Origin: CAZXBB01 sp964638815
Lineage (GTDB): Bacteria; Planctomycetota; Phycisphaerae; Phycisphaerales; SM1A02
DNA: 9,963 nucleotides
Assembly: GCA_964638815.1 (NCBI GenBank)
Contig: CAZXBB010000235.1
Span: 1-9,963, forward strand
Reading direction: 5' to 3'
In this document: piece by piece, positions 1 through 7,004 of the stretch
Numbering within the stretch: the first letter of the stretch is position 1
Layout: the number at the start of each line of letters is the position of its first letter
Made by a program: the position numbers and the translations under genes
The notes under the pieces: generated by a model
Seen by the model: only the letters and a program-made list of their open reading frames with translations
Databases searched by the model: none
What the model was told of the DNA's origin: nothing

Positions 1-1105
1 CGACTTCGCCGTTGCAGTCCACATCCTCCGGACACGGCCCGCCTTCGTCGCACGGTCCCCATCCGCCGAGTATCGCGAGCACGTCGGCGAAGGCCACCTG
101 GCCGTCGCCGGTCACGTCGGCGGGGCAGGGGTCCGCCGCGGTTTCGATCACCTGGAGCCCGAACGAGCCGTTCGCGACGTACGCCAGCGTTCCCGCGACG
201 GCGACGCCCTGGCTCGGGCCGGGGGTGGCGATGGCGTCCAGGATCACCGGGTTCGCCGGATCGGCGACGTCGATGAGCTGGAGACCGAGGGCGCTGTCGG
301 CGACATAGGCGATCGCACCGGACACGGCGACGGCCAGCGCGTTGTTGCCGTCGGTGTCGGCCGAGCCGAGGATCACCGGGTTCGCGGGGTCGATGATGCG
401 GATCACATGGAGCCCCGAGGCGCCGTCGGCGACGTAGGCGCGCGTGCCGGTCAGTACGACGCGGCGCGCGTTGCCCGGCGTGTCGACCGCGCCCAGCAGC
501 GCGGGGTTCGCGGGATCCGCGACGTTGATCGTCTGGAGTCCCGCCGGACCGGCGGCGACGTACGCGACGGTCCCGGACACCGCGACCCCGATCGGCTCGC
601 CCGGCGTCGCGACCGATCCGAGGATCTCGGGCGCGGACGCGTCCGCGACGTCGATCACGTAGAGTGCGTCGCCGGCGGCGACGTACGCCTTCGTCCCGGA
701 TACGGCGACCCCCTGTGCGAGCCCGGGAATGGCGACTGACCCGAGGAGGGCCGGAACGGCGGCGTCCGTCACGTCGATCACCTGGAGCGAGAAGCCGTCG
801 GCGACGTAGGCCACCGTTCCGGCGACGAAGAGGCTCTGCGCGACGAGGGGCGTGTCGAGCGCGCCGATGATCGCTGGGTTCGCGGGATCGGAGACGTCGA
901 TCACCTGGAGTCCGGACGTTCCGTCGGCGACGTACGCGAACGCGCCCGCGACGACGACGCCCTCGGCGTTGCCCGGCGTGTCGACGCTGCCCGCGATCGC
1001 GGGACAGTCGGCGCGGGCGGCGTCCACCGGGCCGACCCCGATCACGATCACGATCGCGGCCGCGGCGAGGCGGGCGCGGAGAAACACACGGCTTACGCTC
1101 GGCAT
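1..1105 (-). CDS. Secreted LVIVD-repeat beta-propeller protein with C-terminal dockerin-like EF-hands (partial, C-terminus off the left edge)
   Basis: The frame reads from ATG at 1105 to the window edge with no stop (368 codons visible). The start has a strong ribosome binding site, GGAGG, 7 bases upstream. Residues 1-32 form a signal peptide (Arg-rich start, hydrophobic 13-25, cleavage near A-R-A). Residues about 36-325 hold seven repeats of about 42 residues with the pattern G-VxTPG-xxxGVAVxG-xAYVADG-xxLQVIDVxDPANPxIL. Seven such LVIVD-type repeats suit a seven-bladed beta-propeller. From about 327 (CPADVTGDG) comes a Ca-binding loop, D-V-T-G-D-G-Q-V-A-F-A-D, then ILGGWGPC and the beginning of a second loop, DVDCNGEV, cut by the edge. 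The protein is probably exported and Ca-stabilised. Its ligand is unknown. The same tail type ends the Cys-rich protein at 2785-4752, suggesting shared sorting or anchoring (inference). Family assignment is firm, function is not. Confidence 0.88.
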   Translation of the reverse strand, partial: MPSVSRVFLRARLAAAAIVIVIGVGPVDAARADCPAIAGSVDTPGNAEGVVVAGAFAYVADGTSGLQVIDVSDPANPAIIGALDTPLVAQSLFVAGTVAYVADGFSLQVIDVTDAAVPALLGSVAIPGLAQGVAVSGTKAYVAAGDALYVIDVADASAPEILGSVATPGEPIGVAVSGTVAYVAAGPAGLQTINVADPANPALLGAVDTPGNARRVVLTGTRAYVADGASGLHVIRIIDPANPVILGSADTDGNNALAVAVSGAIAYVADSALGLQLIDVADPANPVILDAIATPGPSQGVAVAGTLAYVANGSFGLQVIETAADPCPADVTGDGQVAFADVLAILGGWGPCDEGGPCPEDVDCNGEV

Positions 1106-1170
1106 CCTTCGTCCTCCAGAGTCCGGCACGGGTGCCCCGGGGCGCGGCCCGGGCCCCGCGTGCGGACCGC

Positions 1171-1200
1171 ACTGTACCGACGCCGGCTCGCCGATCGCAA
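1171..1200 (-). promoter_or_regulatory. Candidate promoter for the LVIVD-repeat gene
   Basis: On the minus strand TTGCGA (1195-1200) and TACAGT (1171-1176) lie 18 bases apart, upstream of the ATG at 1105. Each matches the sigma70-type consensus at about 4 of 6 positions. It sits back to back with the presumed tRNA promoter. In such GC-rich DNA a chance match is possible. Confidence 0.25.
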
Positions 1201-1211
1201 GACTATTCTGC

Positions 1212-1217
1212 TATCAT
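1212..1217 (+). promoter_or_regulatory. Candidate extended -10 for the tRNA gene
   Basis: TATCAT preceded by TGC resembles an extended -10 (TGnTATAAT). Transcription would begin about 1224, a few bases before the mature tRNA end at 1231. This is an AT-rich island in GC-rich DNA. No good -35 is visible at the proper distance, which an extended -10 can tolerate. Confidence 0.35.
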
Positions 1218-1230
1218 CCCTCTCCCCAAA

Positions 1231-1304
1231 GCGGGTGTAGCTCAATTGGATAGAGCATCGGTCTACGAAACCGAAGGTTACAGGTTCGAGTCCTGTCACC
1301 CGCG
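1231..1304 (+). tRNA. tRNA-Arg (anticodon ACG)
   Basis: The sequence folds into a complete cloverleaf. The acceptor stem is GCGGGTG with CACCCGC. The D stem is GCTC/GAGC around AATTGGATA. The anticodon stem is TCGGT/ACCGA with loop CTACGAA, giving anticodon ACG (A34, presumably edited to inosine by TadA, reading CGU/CGC/CGA). The variable loop is AGGTT, the T stem ACAGG/CCTGT with loop TTCGAGT, and the discriminator base is G. CCA is not encoded; TTCC follows. All stems are fully paired, so the gene looks intact. It stands alone between a divergent LVIVD-repeat gene and the co-directional TPR gene. I see no att-like repeat of its 3' end in the window. Confidence 0.97.
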
Positions 1305-1315
1305 TTCCCCGGGGG

Positions 1316-1330
1316 CCGCGAACGCGGTTT
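1316..1330 (+). terminator. Weak terminator-like hairpin after the tRNA
   Basis: CCGC/GCGG pair around GAAC (CCGCGAACGCGG, 1316-1327), followed by only TTT. It starts 12 bases after the tRNA 3' end, a reasonable place for its terminator, but the T-tract is short and the stem small. Confidence 0.25.
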
Positions 1331-1370
1331 GCGGCTCCGGCGTCCGGCCGGTCGCGGCCGATTCCGGACT

Positions 1371-1395
1371 CGCTTGCGCCCGCATGGCGCAAGCG
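1371..1395. other. Perfect 10-bp intergenic hairpin
   Basis: CGCTTGCGCC (1371-1380) and GGCGCAAGCG (1386-1395) are exact reverse complements around the 5-base loop CGCAT. It lies between the tRNA and the TPR gene. There is no T-run on either side, so it is not a classical intrinsic terminator. It may be a terminator without U-tract, a leader structure of the downstream mRNA, or a REP-like element. Confidence 0.5.
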
Positions 1396-1506
1396 CGATG
1401 GCGCGTCCGCCGCGGCGACGGGGTGCCTATCGGACCTTCACTCCCCGCTCGCAACGGCCGATGACAGCATGGCGTCCTCCGAACCAGAGCCCTCCGGAGA
1501 TCAGCC

Positions 1507-2715
1507 ATGTTGCGCCGCCTCCGTGTCGTCACCGCGCTCGCCGTCATCCTCGTCCCCGTCTCGCGCGGGTCCGGTGACTGGCGGCAGCAGCACGATGCGG
1601 GCATTGCCGCGCTCGAGCGGGGTGACAGGGAAGCTGCCGCCGAGCTGCTCAAGGCGTCGATGACCGCAGCGGACGCGGAGGGCGTGCCGCACGAGTACTT
1701 CGAGCGGTCCATGATCCGTCTCGGACGAATCCAGCAGCTCGCCGGCCAGTACGCCGACGCGGAGCGGCAGTACCGGCGCGCCCTGACGGTGTGCGAGGCG
1801 GAGCACGGTCCGGATCATCCCAGGGTCGTCGAGCTGCTGAGCGATCTCGCGACGGTGTGCGCGGCGCAGGACGAATTCGGCGAGGCGGCGGCGTTGACGC
1901 GCCGGATACTCGAGATCCAGGAGACGCGGCTCGGCCCCCGGCACCTCGACATCGGCGTCACGCTGTTCCGGCTCGCCAACTACGCCGTCGAGATGGGAGC
2001 ATGCGCCGAGGCGGAAGCCCTGCTGGCACGGTCGCTGCCGATCACGAACCGGGCGCTCGGCAATCGGATCACGCTGCCGGATGCACTCGAGAGCTTCGCG
2101 GCGGGGCAGCTCTTCGAGCGCCGCTATCCCCTCGCGCACACGCTCTACCGCCGCGCCCTGTCGCTGCGCAGCGCCGAGCAGGACGACCGGGACCCGCGGG
2201 TCCAGTCGCTGCTCACGACGCTCGGCTTCATGAACGAGCAGCTCGGCCGGTGGCGCGACGCCGAGGCCGATTACCAGCGCGCCTTCGACGCGACGCGGAG
2301 CGACCTCGTCGCGACGCGGCTCTGGCACGTCCGAGCGCGGCGCGGCGAGCGCGTCGCCGGCGACGCGGCGCTCGCCGGGCACCTGAGCCTTCGCCGTGCC
2401 GGGGCCGACCGGTGGAACACGCAGCTTCTGCGATACCTCCTCGGGCAGGTTGACGAGACCGCGCTCCTCGAGTCCGCGGTGAACGACGACCCGATCGCCG
2501 AGGCGTCGAACCTCTGCGAGGCGTACTACTTCATCGGCGCGGTGCACGAGCTCGACGGCGACTTCGTGCAGGCCAACGCCGCGTTCCGGGCGTCCGTCGA
2601 CACCGACGTCCAGAGCGCGCTCGCGTTCCGTAGCGCGGTCGCCGGCATCGACCGGATCCGCGACGACGTGATGATCACGTCCGTGGAAGAGGGCGCCGCG
2701 CGTCTGCCGGAGTGA
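1507..2715 (+). CDS. Secreted tetratricopeptide-repeat (TPR) protein, NlpI-like C-terminal repeat
   Basis: 402 residues from ATG 1507, with GGAGA (1496-1500) 6 bases upstream supporting this start. Residues 1-22 look like an export signal (RR near the N-terminus, then TALAVILVPV). There is no lipobox cysteine, so the protein is probably periplasmic or exported rather than a lipoprotein. The rest is helical repeats: TPR-like units at about 25-56, 64-99 (GQYADAERQYRRAL), 105-140 (DEFGEAAALTRRIL), 148-182, 195-222 (YPLAHTLYRRALSL), 232-263 (GRWRDAEADYQRAF) and 336-368 (CEAYYFIGAVHELDGDF). The last unit resembles the C-terminal repeat of NlpI-type proteins. The segment 265-330 has weak repeat character. 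TPRs mediate protein-protein contacts; the partner cannot be told. It converges with the Cys-rich gene 69 bases downstream. Specific function unknown. Confidence 0.85.
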   Translation: MLRRLRVVTALAVILVPVSRGSGDWRQQHDAGIAALERGDREAAAELLKASMTAADAEGVPHEYFERSMIRLGRIQQLAGQYADAERQYRRALTVCEAEHGPDHPRVVELLSDLATVCAAQDEFGEAAALTRRILEIQETRLGPRHLDIGVTLFRLANYAVEMGACAEAEALLARSLPITNRALGNRITLPDALESFAAGQLFERRYPLAHTLYRRALSLRSAEQDDRDPRVQSLLTTLGFMNEQLGRWRDAEADYQRAFDATRSDLVATRLWHVRARRGERVAGDAALAGHLSLRRAGADRWNTQLLRYLLGQVDETALLESAVNDDPIAEASNLCEAYYFIGAVHELDGDFVQANAAFRASVDTDVQSALAFRSAVAGIDRIRDDVMITSVEEGAARLPE

Positions 2716-2784
2716 CCGCGCGGCGCGGCTCGATTCGACTTCCTCGCCGCGACCGAAGCACGGCGCCCGGGCGCATCCCGAGCG

Positions 2785-4752
2785 TCAGACCGCCGGCGGG
2801 CACGGACCCCATGCGCCCAGGATCACGAGCAGGTCGGCGAAGTCCACGGCGCCGCTCGCGTCGAGATCCCGCGGGCAGAACTGCGGTGGACACGGACCCC
2901 ACGCGGCGAGCACCGCGAGAATGTCGCCGAAGTCCACCGATCCGCTCCCGTCGAGATCCGCGGGACATGGATCCGGGCTGAGCCGCGCCGTGTACCGCGC
3001 GCCGCAGGAGGCGGAGTCGGTGAACAGCGCGGGCTCGACCGTGAGCCAGTACGTCCCCGGCTGGATGAACGCGGCGATGATGACGGTCTCGCACTCGAAC
3101 CCCGCCGATGTCAGGACCTCCTGGCCGGGGCACCCTTCCGTGCCGTTGATGATGCGCAGCCGTACCGGGAACTCGGCGACCACCTCCCACTCGATGAGAC
3201 CGGCCTCGTCGTTGACGAGCTCGTAGACGTCGTAGTCCGGCGTCGTCTCGCCGTTGAGCGAGAACAGCCCGCTCTCGCCGCACACGACGTCGCCCGGCGC
3301 GATCGGCGTGAACGCGGGCTGCGTCGAGAAACAGCCGCCGTTGAAGACATCCACGTAGTCGTCCTCGCAGCGCGGCTCGCCTTCCGCGCGACTGCCGTCG
3401 GGGCACACCGCGACGCACGGGCACGCCTCGCAGATCGTGTTCGAGCCGAGCCACTCTCCGCCGGCCGCGCCGCAGTCGACCTCGACGAGGACGCTGCACG
3501 TGGCGTCGCCGAAGCAGCACGCGCCGAGGATGACGCCGCACGGGGGGTCGAGATCGCCGCACGCCGCATCCGGCCGGAAGCGCTCGTTCGGGCCGAGGCA
3601 ATCGGTGATCTCGACGCCGTCGGCGCAACTGCCGGTGTCGTCGTTGCAGCACGCGCCGAAGACGCCGCCGGGCGTGCCGAAGAGACAAAGGCTGAGGTCG
3701 AGGCTCTGCTCGGAGGGGATGCACCGGTCACACCAGGACGTGCCGGGGCCGGCGCTCATCCACAGGAACCAGCACTCGGGATCGCCGAGGCCGACGATGG
3801 AGACCCAGCCGTTCACGAGGACGCAGGGGCTTGTCAGCGTCGCCGTGTACTCGTTCAGCTCGGCGCCGTTGTAGATGATCCCGGTCGCGGTGCGTGTGGC
3901 CGTGACCTTGTCCGTGCACACGGCCGCGCCCGGGCGGCCGCCGGCGTCCTCGTGGAACGTGACGAGGAACGTCGGATCCTCCTCCTCGCACTCGACGAAC
4001 TGATTGGGCCCGACGTTATCGAGGTCGAGCCCCCACCAGAGGAGTCCCTCGATCGCGCCGGCCACGCCGGAGAAGTTCTCCCAGCGTTCGAAGTTCGCAC
4101 TGAACTCGCTGGTCATGGCCGTGAAGCCGAGGGGTCCGTCGCGGCCCTGGCTGAAGAGCGCATCCGTCGGACAGCCCTTCGGGTCGGCGCACGGATCGTC
4201 GGCGCAGACCGCGCCGGCAAGGAAGGTCCCGCCGCGGTCGGCGCACTCGAACCGGGCCTCCTCGAAACACTCGACGCCGACGCAGCAGGCGCCCGCCGTG
4301 CAGGGGTCGGTGCCGCAGACGGTGCCGATCCCCGCGAACGTCCCGCCGGTGTCGGTGCAATCGGCCATCTTCGAGATCGAGCACTCCCCGTCGTGGCAGC
4401 ACGCGCCGACGCCGATCCCGCATGGGTCCCCGACATCGCACGACGTGCCGGCGCCGACGAACGTCCGGCCGCCGAGGAAGCAGGTATACGCATCGGTCTC
4501 CACGCACTGGAATTCCGTGCAGCACGCGCCGACGCCGCACGGGTTCGACGCGCAGTCCGCGCCGGCGACGAAGTAGCCGCCCATCCCGATGCATTCGCCC
4601 TCGTTGGCCACGGGCACGCACCCCTCCTGAACGCAGCACGCGCCGCCCGGCCCGTCTGCGACGGCCCGCGAAGCGAGCGGCGGCGCGAGCGACGACGCGA
4701 CGACCCCCATGGCGACGATCGACAAACGGCGACTGCGGGCGGCGATGGTCAT
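2785..4752 (-). CDS. Large secreted Cys-rich 'GACC'-repeat protein with PPC-like region and C-terminal dockerin-like doublet
   Basis: 655 residues from ATG 4752; GAGGTGA upstream at about 6-base spacing supports the start. Signal peptide 1-32 (cleavage after A-V-A). Four Cys-rich repeats of about 38-40 residues begin at GACC 37, 75, 116 and 154. Each runs G-A-C-C, a short loop, a Cys, then C-x(2-4)-GG-x-F/Y, ending D-P-C or N-P-C. A region of about 175 residues (190-365, containing LLWWGLD) interrupts them, then GACC repeats recur at 366 and 410. Residues about 446-592 resemble a pre-peptidase C-terminal (PPC-like) beta domain (DYDVYELV, EWEVVAEFPV, GTYWLTVEP). The end carries two EF-hand-like loops, DLDGSGSVDFGD (599-610) and DLDASGAVDFAD (629-640), each followed by AWGPC. 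Cys pairs suggest disulphide bonding outside the cytoplasm. No catalytic motif is visible; probably a structural or binding surface protein. The export and tail assignments are firm, function unknown. Confidence 0.85.
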   Translation of the reverse strand: MTIAARSRRLSIVAMGVVASSLAPPLASRAVADGPGGACCVQEGCVPVANEGECIGMGGYFVAGADCASNPCGVGACCTEFQCVETDAYTCFLGGRTFVGAGTSCDVGDPCGIGVGACCHDGECSISKMADCTDTGGTFAGIGTVCGTDPCTAGACCVGVECFEEARFECADRGGTFLAGAVCADDPCADPKGCPTDALFSQGRDGPLGFTAMTSEFSANFERWENFSGVAGAIEGLLWWGLDLDNVGPNQFVECEEEDPTFLVTFHEDAGGRPGAAVCTDKVTATRTATGIIYNGAELNEYTATLTSPCVLVNGWVSIVGLGDPECWFLWMSAGPGTSWCDRCIPSEQSLDLSLCLFGTPGGVFGACCNDDTGSCADGVEITDCLGPNERFRPDAACGDLDPPCGVILGACCFGDATCSVLVEVDCGAAGGEWLGSNTICEACPCVAVCPDGSRAEGEPRCEDDYVDVFNGGCFSTQPAFTPIAPGDVVCGESGLFSLNGETTPDYDVYELVNDEAGLIEWEVVAEFPVRLRIINGTEGCPGQEVLTSAGFECETVIIAAFIQPGTYWLTVEPALFTDSASCGARYTARLSPDPCPADLDGSGSVDFGDILAVLAAWGPCPPQFCPRDLDASGAVDFADLLVILGAWGPCPPAV

Positions 4753-4891
4753 TGGTTCACCTCAGGACCAGCGTACGAAGCCGTGCTCCCCGTTTCAAGA
4801 AAAACCGGGGCGGCGCGCCGCGGGGGGGCCGCGCGGGCACCTGCACCGTTCCTTCATATCCACGACCCCCGAAACCGGGTATTCTTAACTG
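4753..4891. other. Divergent intergenic region between the Cys-rich protein gene and pdhA
   Basis: 139 bases carry the 5' signals of both genes. An imperfect hairpin pairs CCCCG (4788-4792) with CGGGG (4806-4810), extended by TTT/AAA with one bulge. A very GC-rich stretch follows (4807-4838, including palindromic GGCGCGCC), then an AT-richer 30-base tail next to pdhA. No gene is visible here. Confidence 0.5.
4880..4885 (+). promoter_or_regulatory. Candidate -10 box of the pdh operon, placed for a leaderless transcript
   Basis: TATTCT (4 of 6 to TATAAT by plain matching) ends 6 bases before the pdhA ATG at 4892, so transcription would start at about the A of the ATG. No Shine-Dalgarno-like purine run precedes the ATG, and an in-frame TAA at 4886-4888 excludes a longer ATG/GTG start. 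No convincing -35 is present 16-18 bases upstream. A further upstream promoter with poor SD initiation is the alternative. Confidence 0.35.
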
Positions 4892-5980
4892 ATGCCGACG
4901 CTCACGAAGATGCGACCCGCCGACCAGAATCTCGCGGCCCAGCTCGGTCCCGACGTGCTCCGCAAGTGGCTCCGGGACATGTTGCTCATCCGCGAGTTCG
5001 AGGTGCGGACGATGCAGGCGTACCAGAACCGCAAGATCGGCGGCTTCTGCCACGTGTACATCGGGCAGGAGGCCGTGGCGGTCGGCTGCATCGCCGCCGC
5101 CGAGCCGGACGATCCGATCATCACCGCGTACCGCGATCACGCCCATGCCCTCGCCCGCGGCATGCCCGCGAAGTACGGCATGGCCGAAATGTACGGCAAG
5201 CTCGGCGGCTGCGCGAAGGGCAAGGGCGGATCGATGCACTTCTTCGACAAGTCACGCCACATGTACGGCGGTCACGGGATCGTCGGCGCCCAGACCCCCC
5301 TCGGGGCCGGGCTCGCGTTCGCGACGAAGTACCGCGACGAGGTGATCGAGGGCGGCAGGTCGCGGTCCGTGACGCAGTGCTTCCTCGGGGACGGCGCGGT
5401 CAACCAGGGCGCCTTCCACGAAGCGCTCAACCTCAGCGGCGTGCTCAACCTGCCGTGCATCTTCGTCATCGAGAACAACGGCTACTCCATGGGCACGGCG
5501 ACCAGTCGCGGCACGACCATGGGGGACGACCTCACGAGCAAGGCCATCGGCTACGGCATGGAGAGCGCGTCGATCGAGGGGATGGACGTCATGGATGTCT
5601 ACAACGGCATGAAGCCGGTCGTGGACTACTGCCGCGAGAACTCGCGTCCCGCGTTCGTCGAGATTCGCACGTACCGGTTCAAGGGCCACTCCATGTCCGA
5701 TCCGCGGAAGTACCGCACGAAGGAGGAGGAGCAGGAGTACGAGGCCCGCGACCCGATCGACCGGCTCGCCGCGCGGATGCAGTCCGAGCACGGCATGAGC
5801 GAGGACGAGCTCAAGCAGATGACCGGCGAGGTCCGCGAGGAGATCCGCGCGGCGGTGAAATGGGCGGAGGAGTCGCCGACGCCGGAGGCGGAGATGTTCA
5901 CGGACGTGTACGTTGAGGAGTGGGGGCCGTACCGCGGTACGAGTCTTCCGATGATGTTCAACGATCAGGAAGAGTCCTAA
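4892..5980 (+). CDS. pdhA: Pyruvate dehydrogenase E1 component, alpha subunit
   Basis: 362 residues. E1 alpha and beta form the thiamine-diphosphate enzyme that decarboxylates pyruvate and reductively acetylates the lipoyl group of E2; it is cytoplasmic. The ThDP/Mg motif is complete: GDGAVNQG at 166-173 and ENN at 194-196. Other family segments are YRDHAHALARG (80-90), GGCAKGKGGSMH (105-116), GHGIVGAQTPLGAG (127-140) and the phospho-loop region GHSMSDPRKYRTKEE (265-279). The last, with the C-terminal match, favours pyruvate dehydrogenase of the alpha2beta2 (mitochondrial-like) type over acetoin or branched-chain dehydrogenases. Length is normal. The start at ATG 4892 is limited by an in-frame TAA two codons upstream and lacks an SD; ATG 4910 is a possible alternative. 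First gene of an operon; the stop lies 6 bases before pdhB. Confidence 0.96.
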   Translation: MPTLTKMRPADQNLAAQLGPDVLRKWLRDMLLIREFEVRTMQAYQNRKIGGFCHVYIGQEAVAVGCIAAAEPDDPIITAYRDHAHALARGMPAKYGMAEMYGKLGGCAKGKGGSMHFFDKSRHMYGGHGIVGAQTPLGAGLAFATKYRDEVIEGGRSRSVTQCFLGDGAVNQGAFHEALNLSGVLNLPCIFVIENNGYSMGTATSRGTTMGDDLTSKAIGYGMESASIEGMDVMDVYNGMKPVVDYCRENSRPAFVEIRTYRFKGHSMSDPRKYRTKEEEQEYEARDPIDRLAARMQSEHGMSEDELKQMTGEVREEIRAAVKWAEESPTPEAEMFTDVYVEEWGPYRGTSLPMMFNDQEES

Positions 5981-5986
5981 GCCGCC

Positions 5987-6970
5987 ATGTCCAGACAGAT
6001 CGAATACCGTGACGCCCTCCGGGAAGCGATGAGCGAAGAGATGCGTCGTGATCCGCGCGTCTTCCTCATGGGCGAGGAAGTGGCGGAGTACAACGGCGCC
6101 TACAAGGTCAGCCGCGGCATGCTTGACGAGTTCGGCCCGCGCCGCGTCATCGACACGCCGATCTCGGAGTCGGGCTTCGCCGGGCTCGGCATCGGCGCCG
6201 CGGCGATGGGGCTGCGGCCGATCATCGAGTTCATGAGCTGGTCGTTCAGCCTGGTCGCCGCGGATCCGATCCTCAACAACGCTCCGAAGATGCTCTACAT
6301 GTCCGGCGGGCAGCTCGGCTGCCCGATCGTGTTCCGCGGCAACGACGGCGCCGGCGGGCAGCTCGGCTCGACGCATTCCTGGTGCGTGGAGGGGATGTTT
6401 TCGAACGTGCCCGGTCTCAAGATGGCGATTCCGCTCGACGCCTACGACGCGAAGGGTCTGCTGAAGACCGCGATCCGGGACGACAACCCGGTGTTCTTCC
6501 TGGAGTCCGAGCGGCTGCTCGGCGTGAAGGGTGAGGTCCCCGAGGAGGAATACACGATTCCGTTCGGCCAGGCGCTCATCCGGCGCCCCGGGGCCGATTG
6601 CACGATCGTGAGCTTTGGCCGGCCGCTCTACTTCTGTCTCGAGGCTGCCGAGGCGCTCGCGAAGGAGGGGATCGACTGCGAGGTCATCGACGGACGCACG
6701 ATCCGTCCGCTCGACATCGACACGATCGTGGACTCCGTACGCAAGACGAGCTATTGCGTCGTCGTGGACCAGAGCTGGTCATTCGGCTCGCCGGGCTCGG
6801 AGATCGCCTCCCAGGTGCACCGGATCTGCTTCGACGACCTCGACAACTACGTCGCCCGGGTGCACAGCGACGATATCCCCGCGCCGTACGCGTACTCGCT
6901 CGAGCAGGAGATGCTCCCGAACACGCGGAAGGTGACGGAGGCGGTGCGGGCGATCACTTACAATGCGTAG
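5987..6970 (+). CDS. pdhB: Pyruvate dehydrogenase E1 component, beta subunit
   Basis: 327 residues, the usual length for a stand-alone E1 beta. It pairs with PdhA and provides the other half of the ThDP site. Visible family segments are FLMGEEVAEYNGAYKVSRG (26-44, containing the conserved Glu30 that contacts the ThDP aminopyrimidine), IDTPISESGFAGLGIGAA (55-72), EFMSWSFS (81-88), PIVFRGNDGAGG (113-124) with His130 following, DAKGLLKTAIRDDNPVFFLE (154-173), and the C-terminal transketolase part with DGRTIRPLDIDTI (235-247). It lacks the N-terminal lipoyl domain that some alphaproteobacterial E1 beta chains carry. It starts 6 bases after pdhA; the nearest purine-rich run (AGGAAGAG, 5967-5974) is 12 bases upstream, so translational coupling to pdhA is likely. 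Confidence 0.96.
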   Translation: MSRQIEYRDALREAMSEEMRRDPRVFLMGEEVAEYNGAYKVSRGMLDEFGPRRVIDTPISESGFAGLGIGAAAMGLRPIIEFMSWSFSLVAADPILNNAPKMLYMSGGQLGCPIVFRGNDGAGGQLGSTHSWCVEGMFSNVPGLKMAIPLDAYDAKGLLKTAIRDDNPVFFLESERLLGVKGEVPEEEYTIPFGQALIRRPGADCTIVSFGRPLYFCLEAAEALAKEGIDCEVIDGRTIRPLDIDTIVDSVRKTSYCVVVDQSWSFGSPGSEIASQVHRICFDDLDNYVARVHSDDIPAPYAYSLEQEMLPNTRKVTEAVRAITYNA

Positions 6971-6973
6971 CTC

Positions 6974-6993
6974 AGAGGCGTCTTCGCGCCTCT
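6974..6993 (+). other. Hairpin between pdhB and pdhC
   Basis: AGAGGCG (6974-6980) and CGCCTCT (6987-6993) pair perfectly around a 6-base loop, TCTTCG. The stem begins 3 bases after the pdhB stop and ends 1 base before the pdhC Shine-Dalgarno GGAG (6995-6998). There is no T-run, so termination is unlikely. It could act as an mRNA processing or stabilising element, or tune E2 translation. Confidence 0.55.
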
Positions 6994-7004
6994 CGGAGTA
7001 AACC

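Noticed and set aside
1501..2547. A 348-codon open frame antisense to the TPR gene
   Set aside because: The plus-strand frame has a ribosome binding site, signal peptide and TPR pattern; the antisense frame has none of these.
2763..2774. GCGCCCGGGCGC palindrome between the convergent genes as a bidirectional terminator
   Set aside because: It is a loop-less 12-base palindrome with no T-tracts; in DNA this GC-rich it is not convincing.
3952..5916. A 654-codon plus-strand open frame crossing the Cys-rich gene, the promoter region and pdhA
   Set aside because: It overlaps two well-supported genes in other frames and has an Arg/Ala-rich composition typical of out-of-frame reading of GC-rich DNA.
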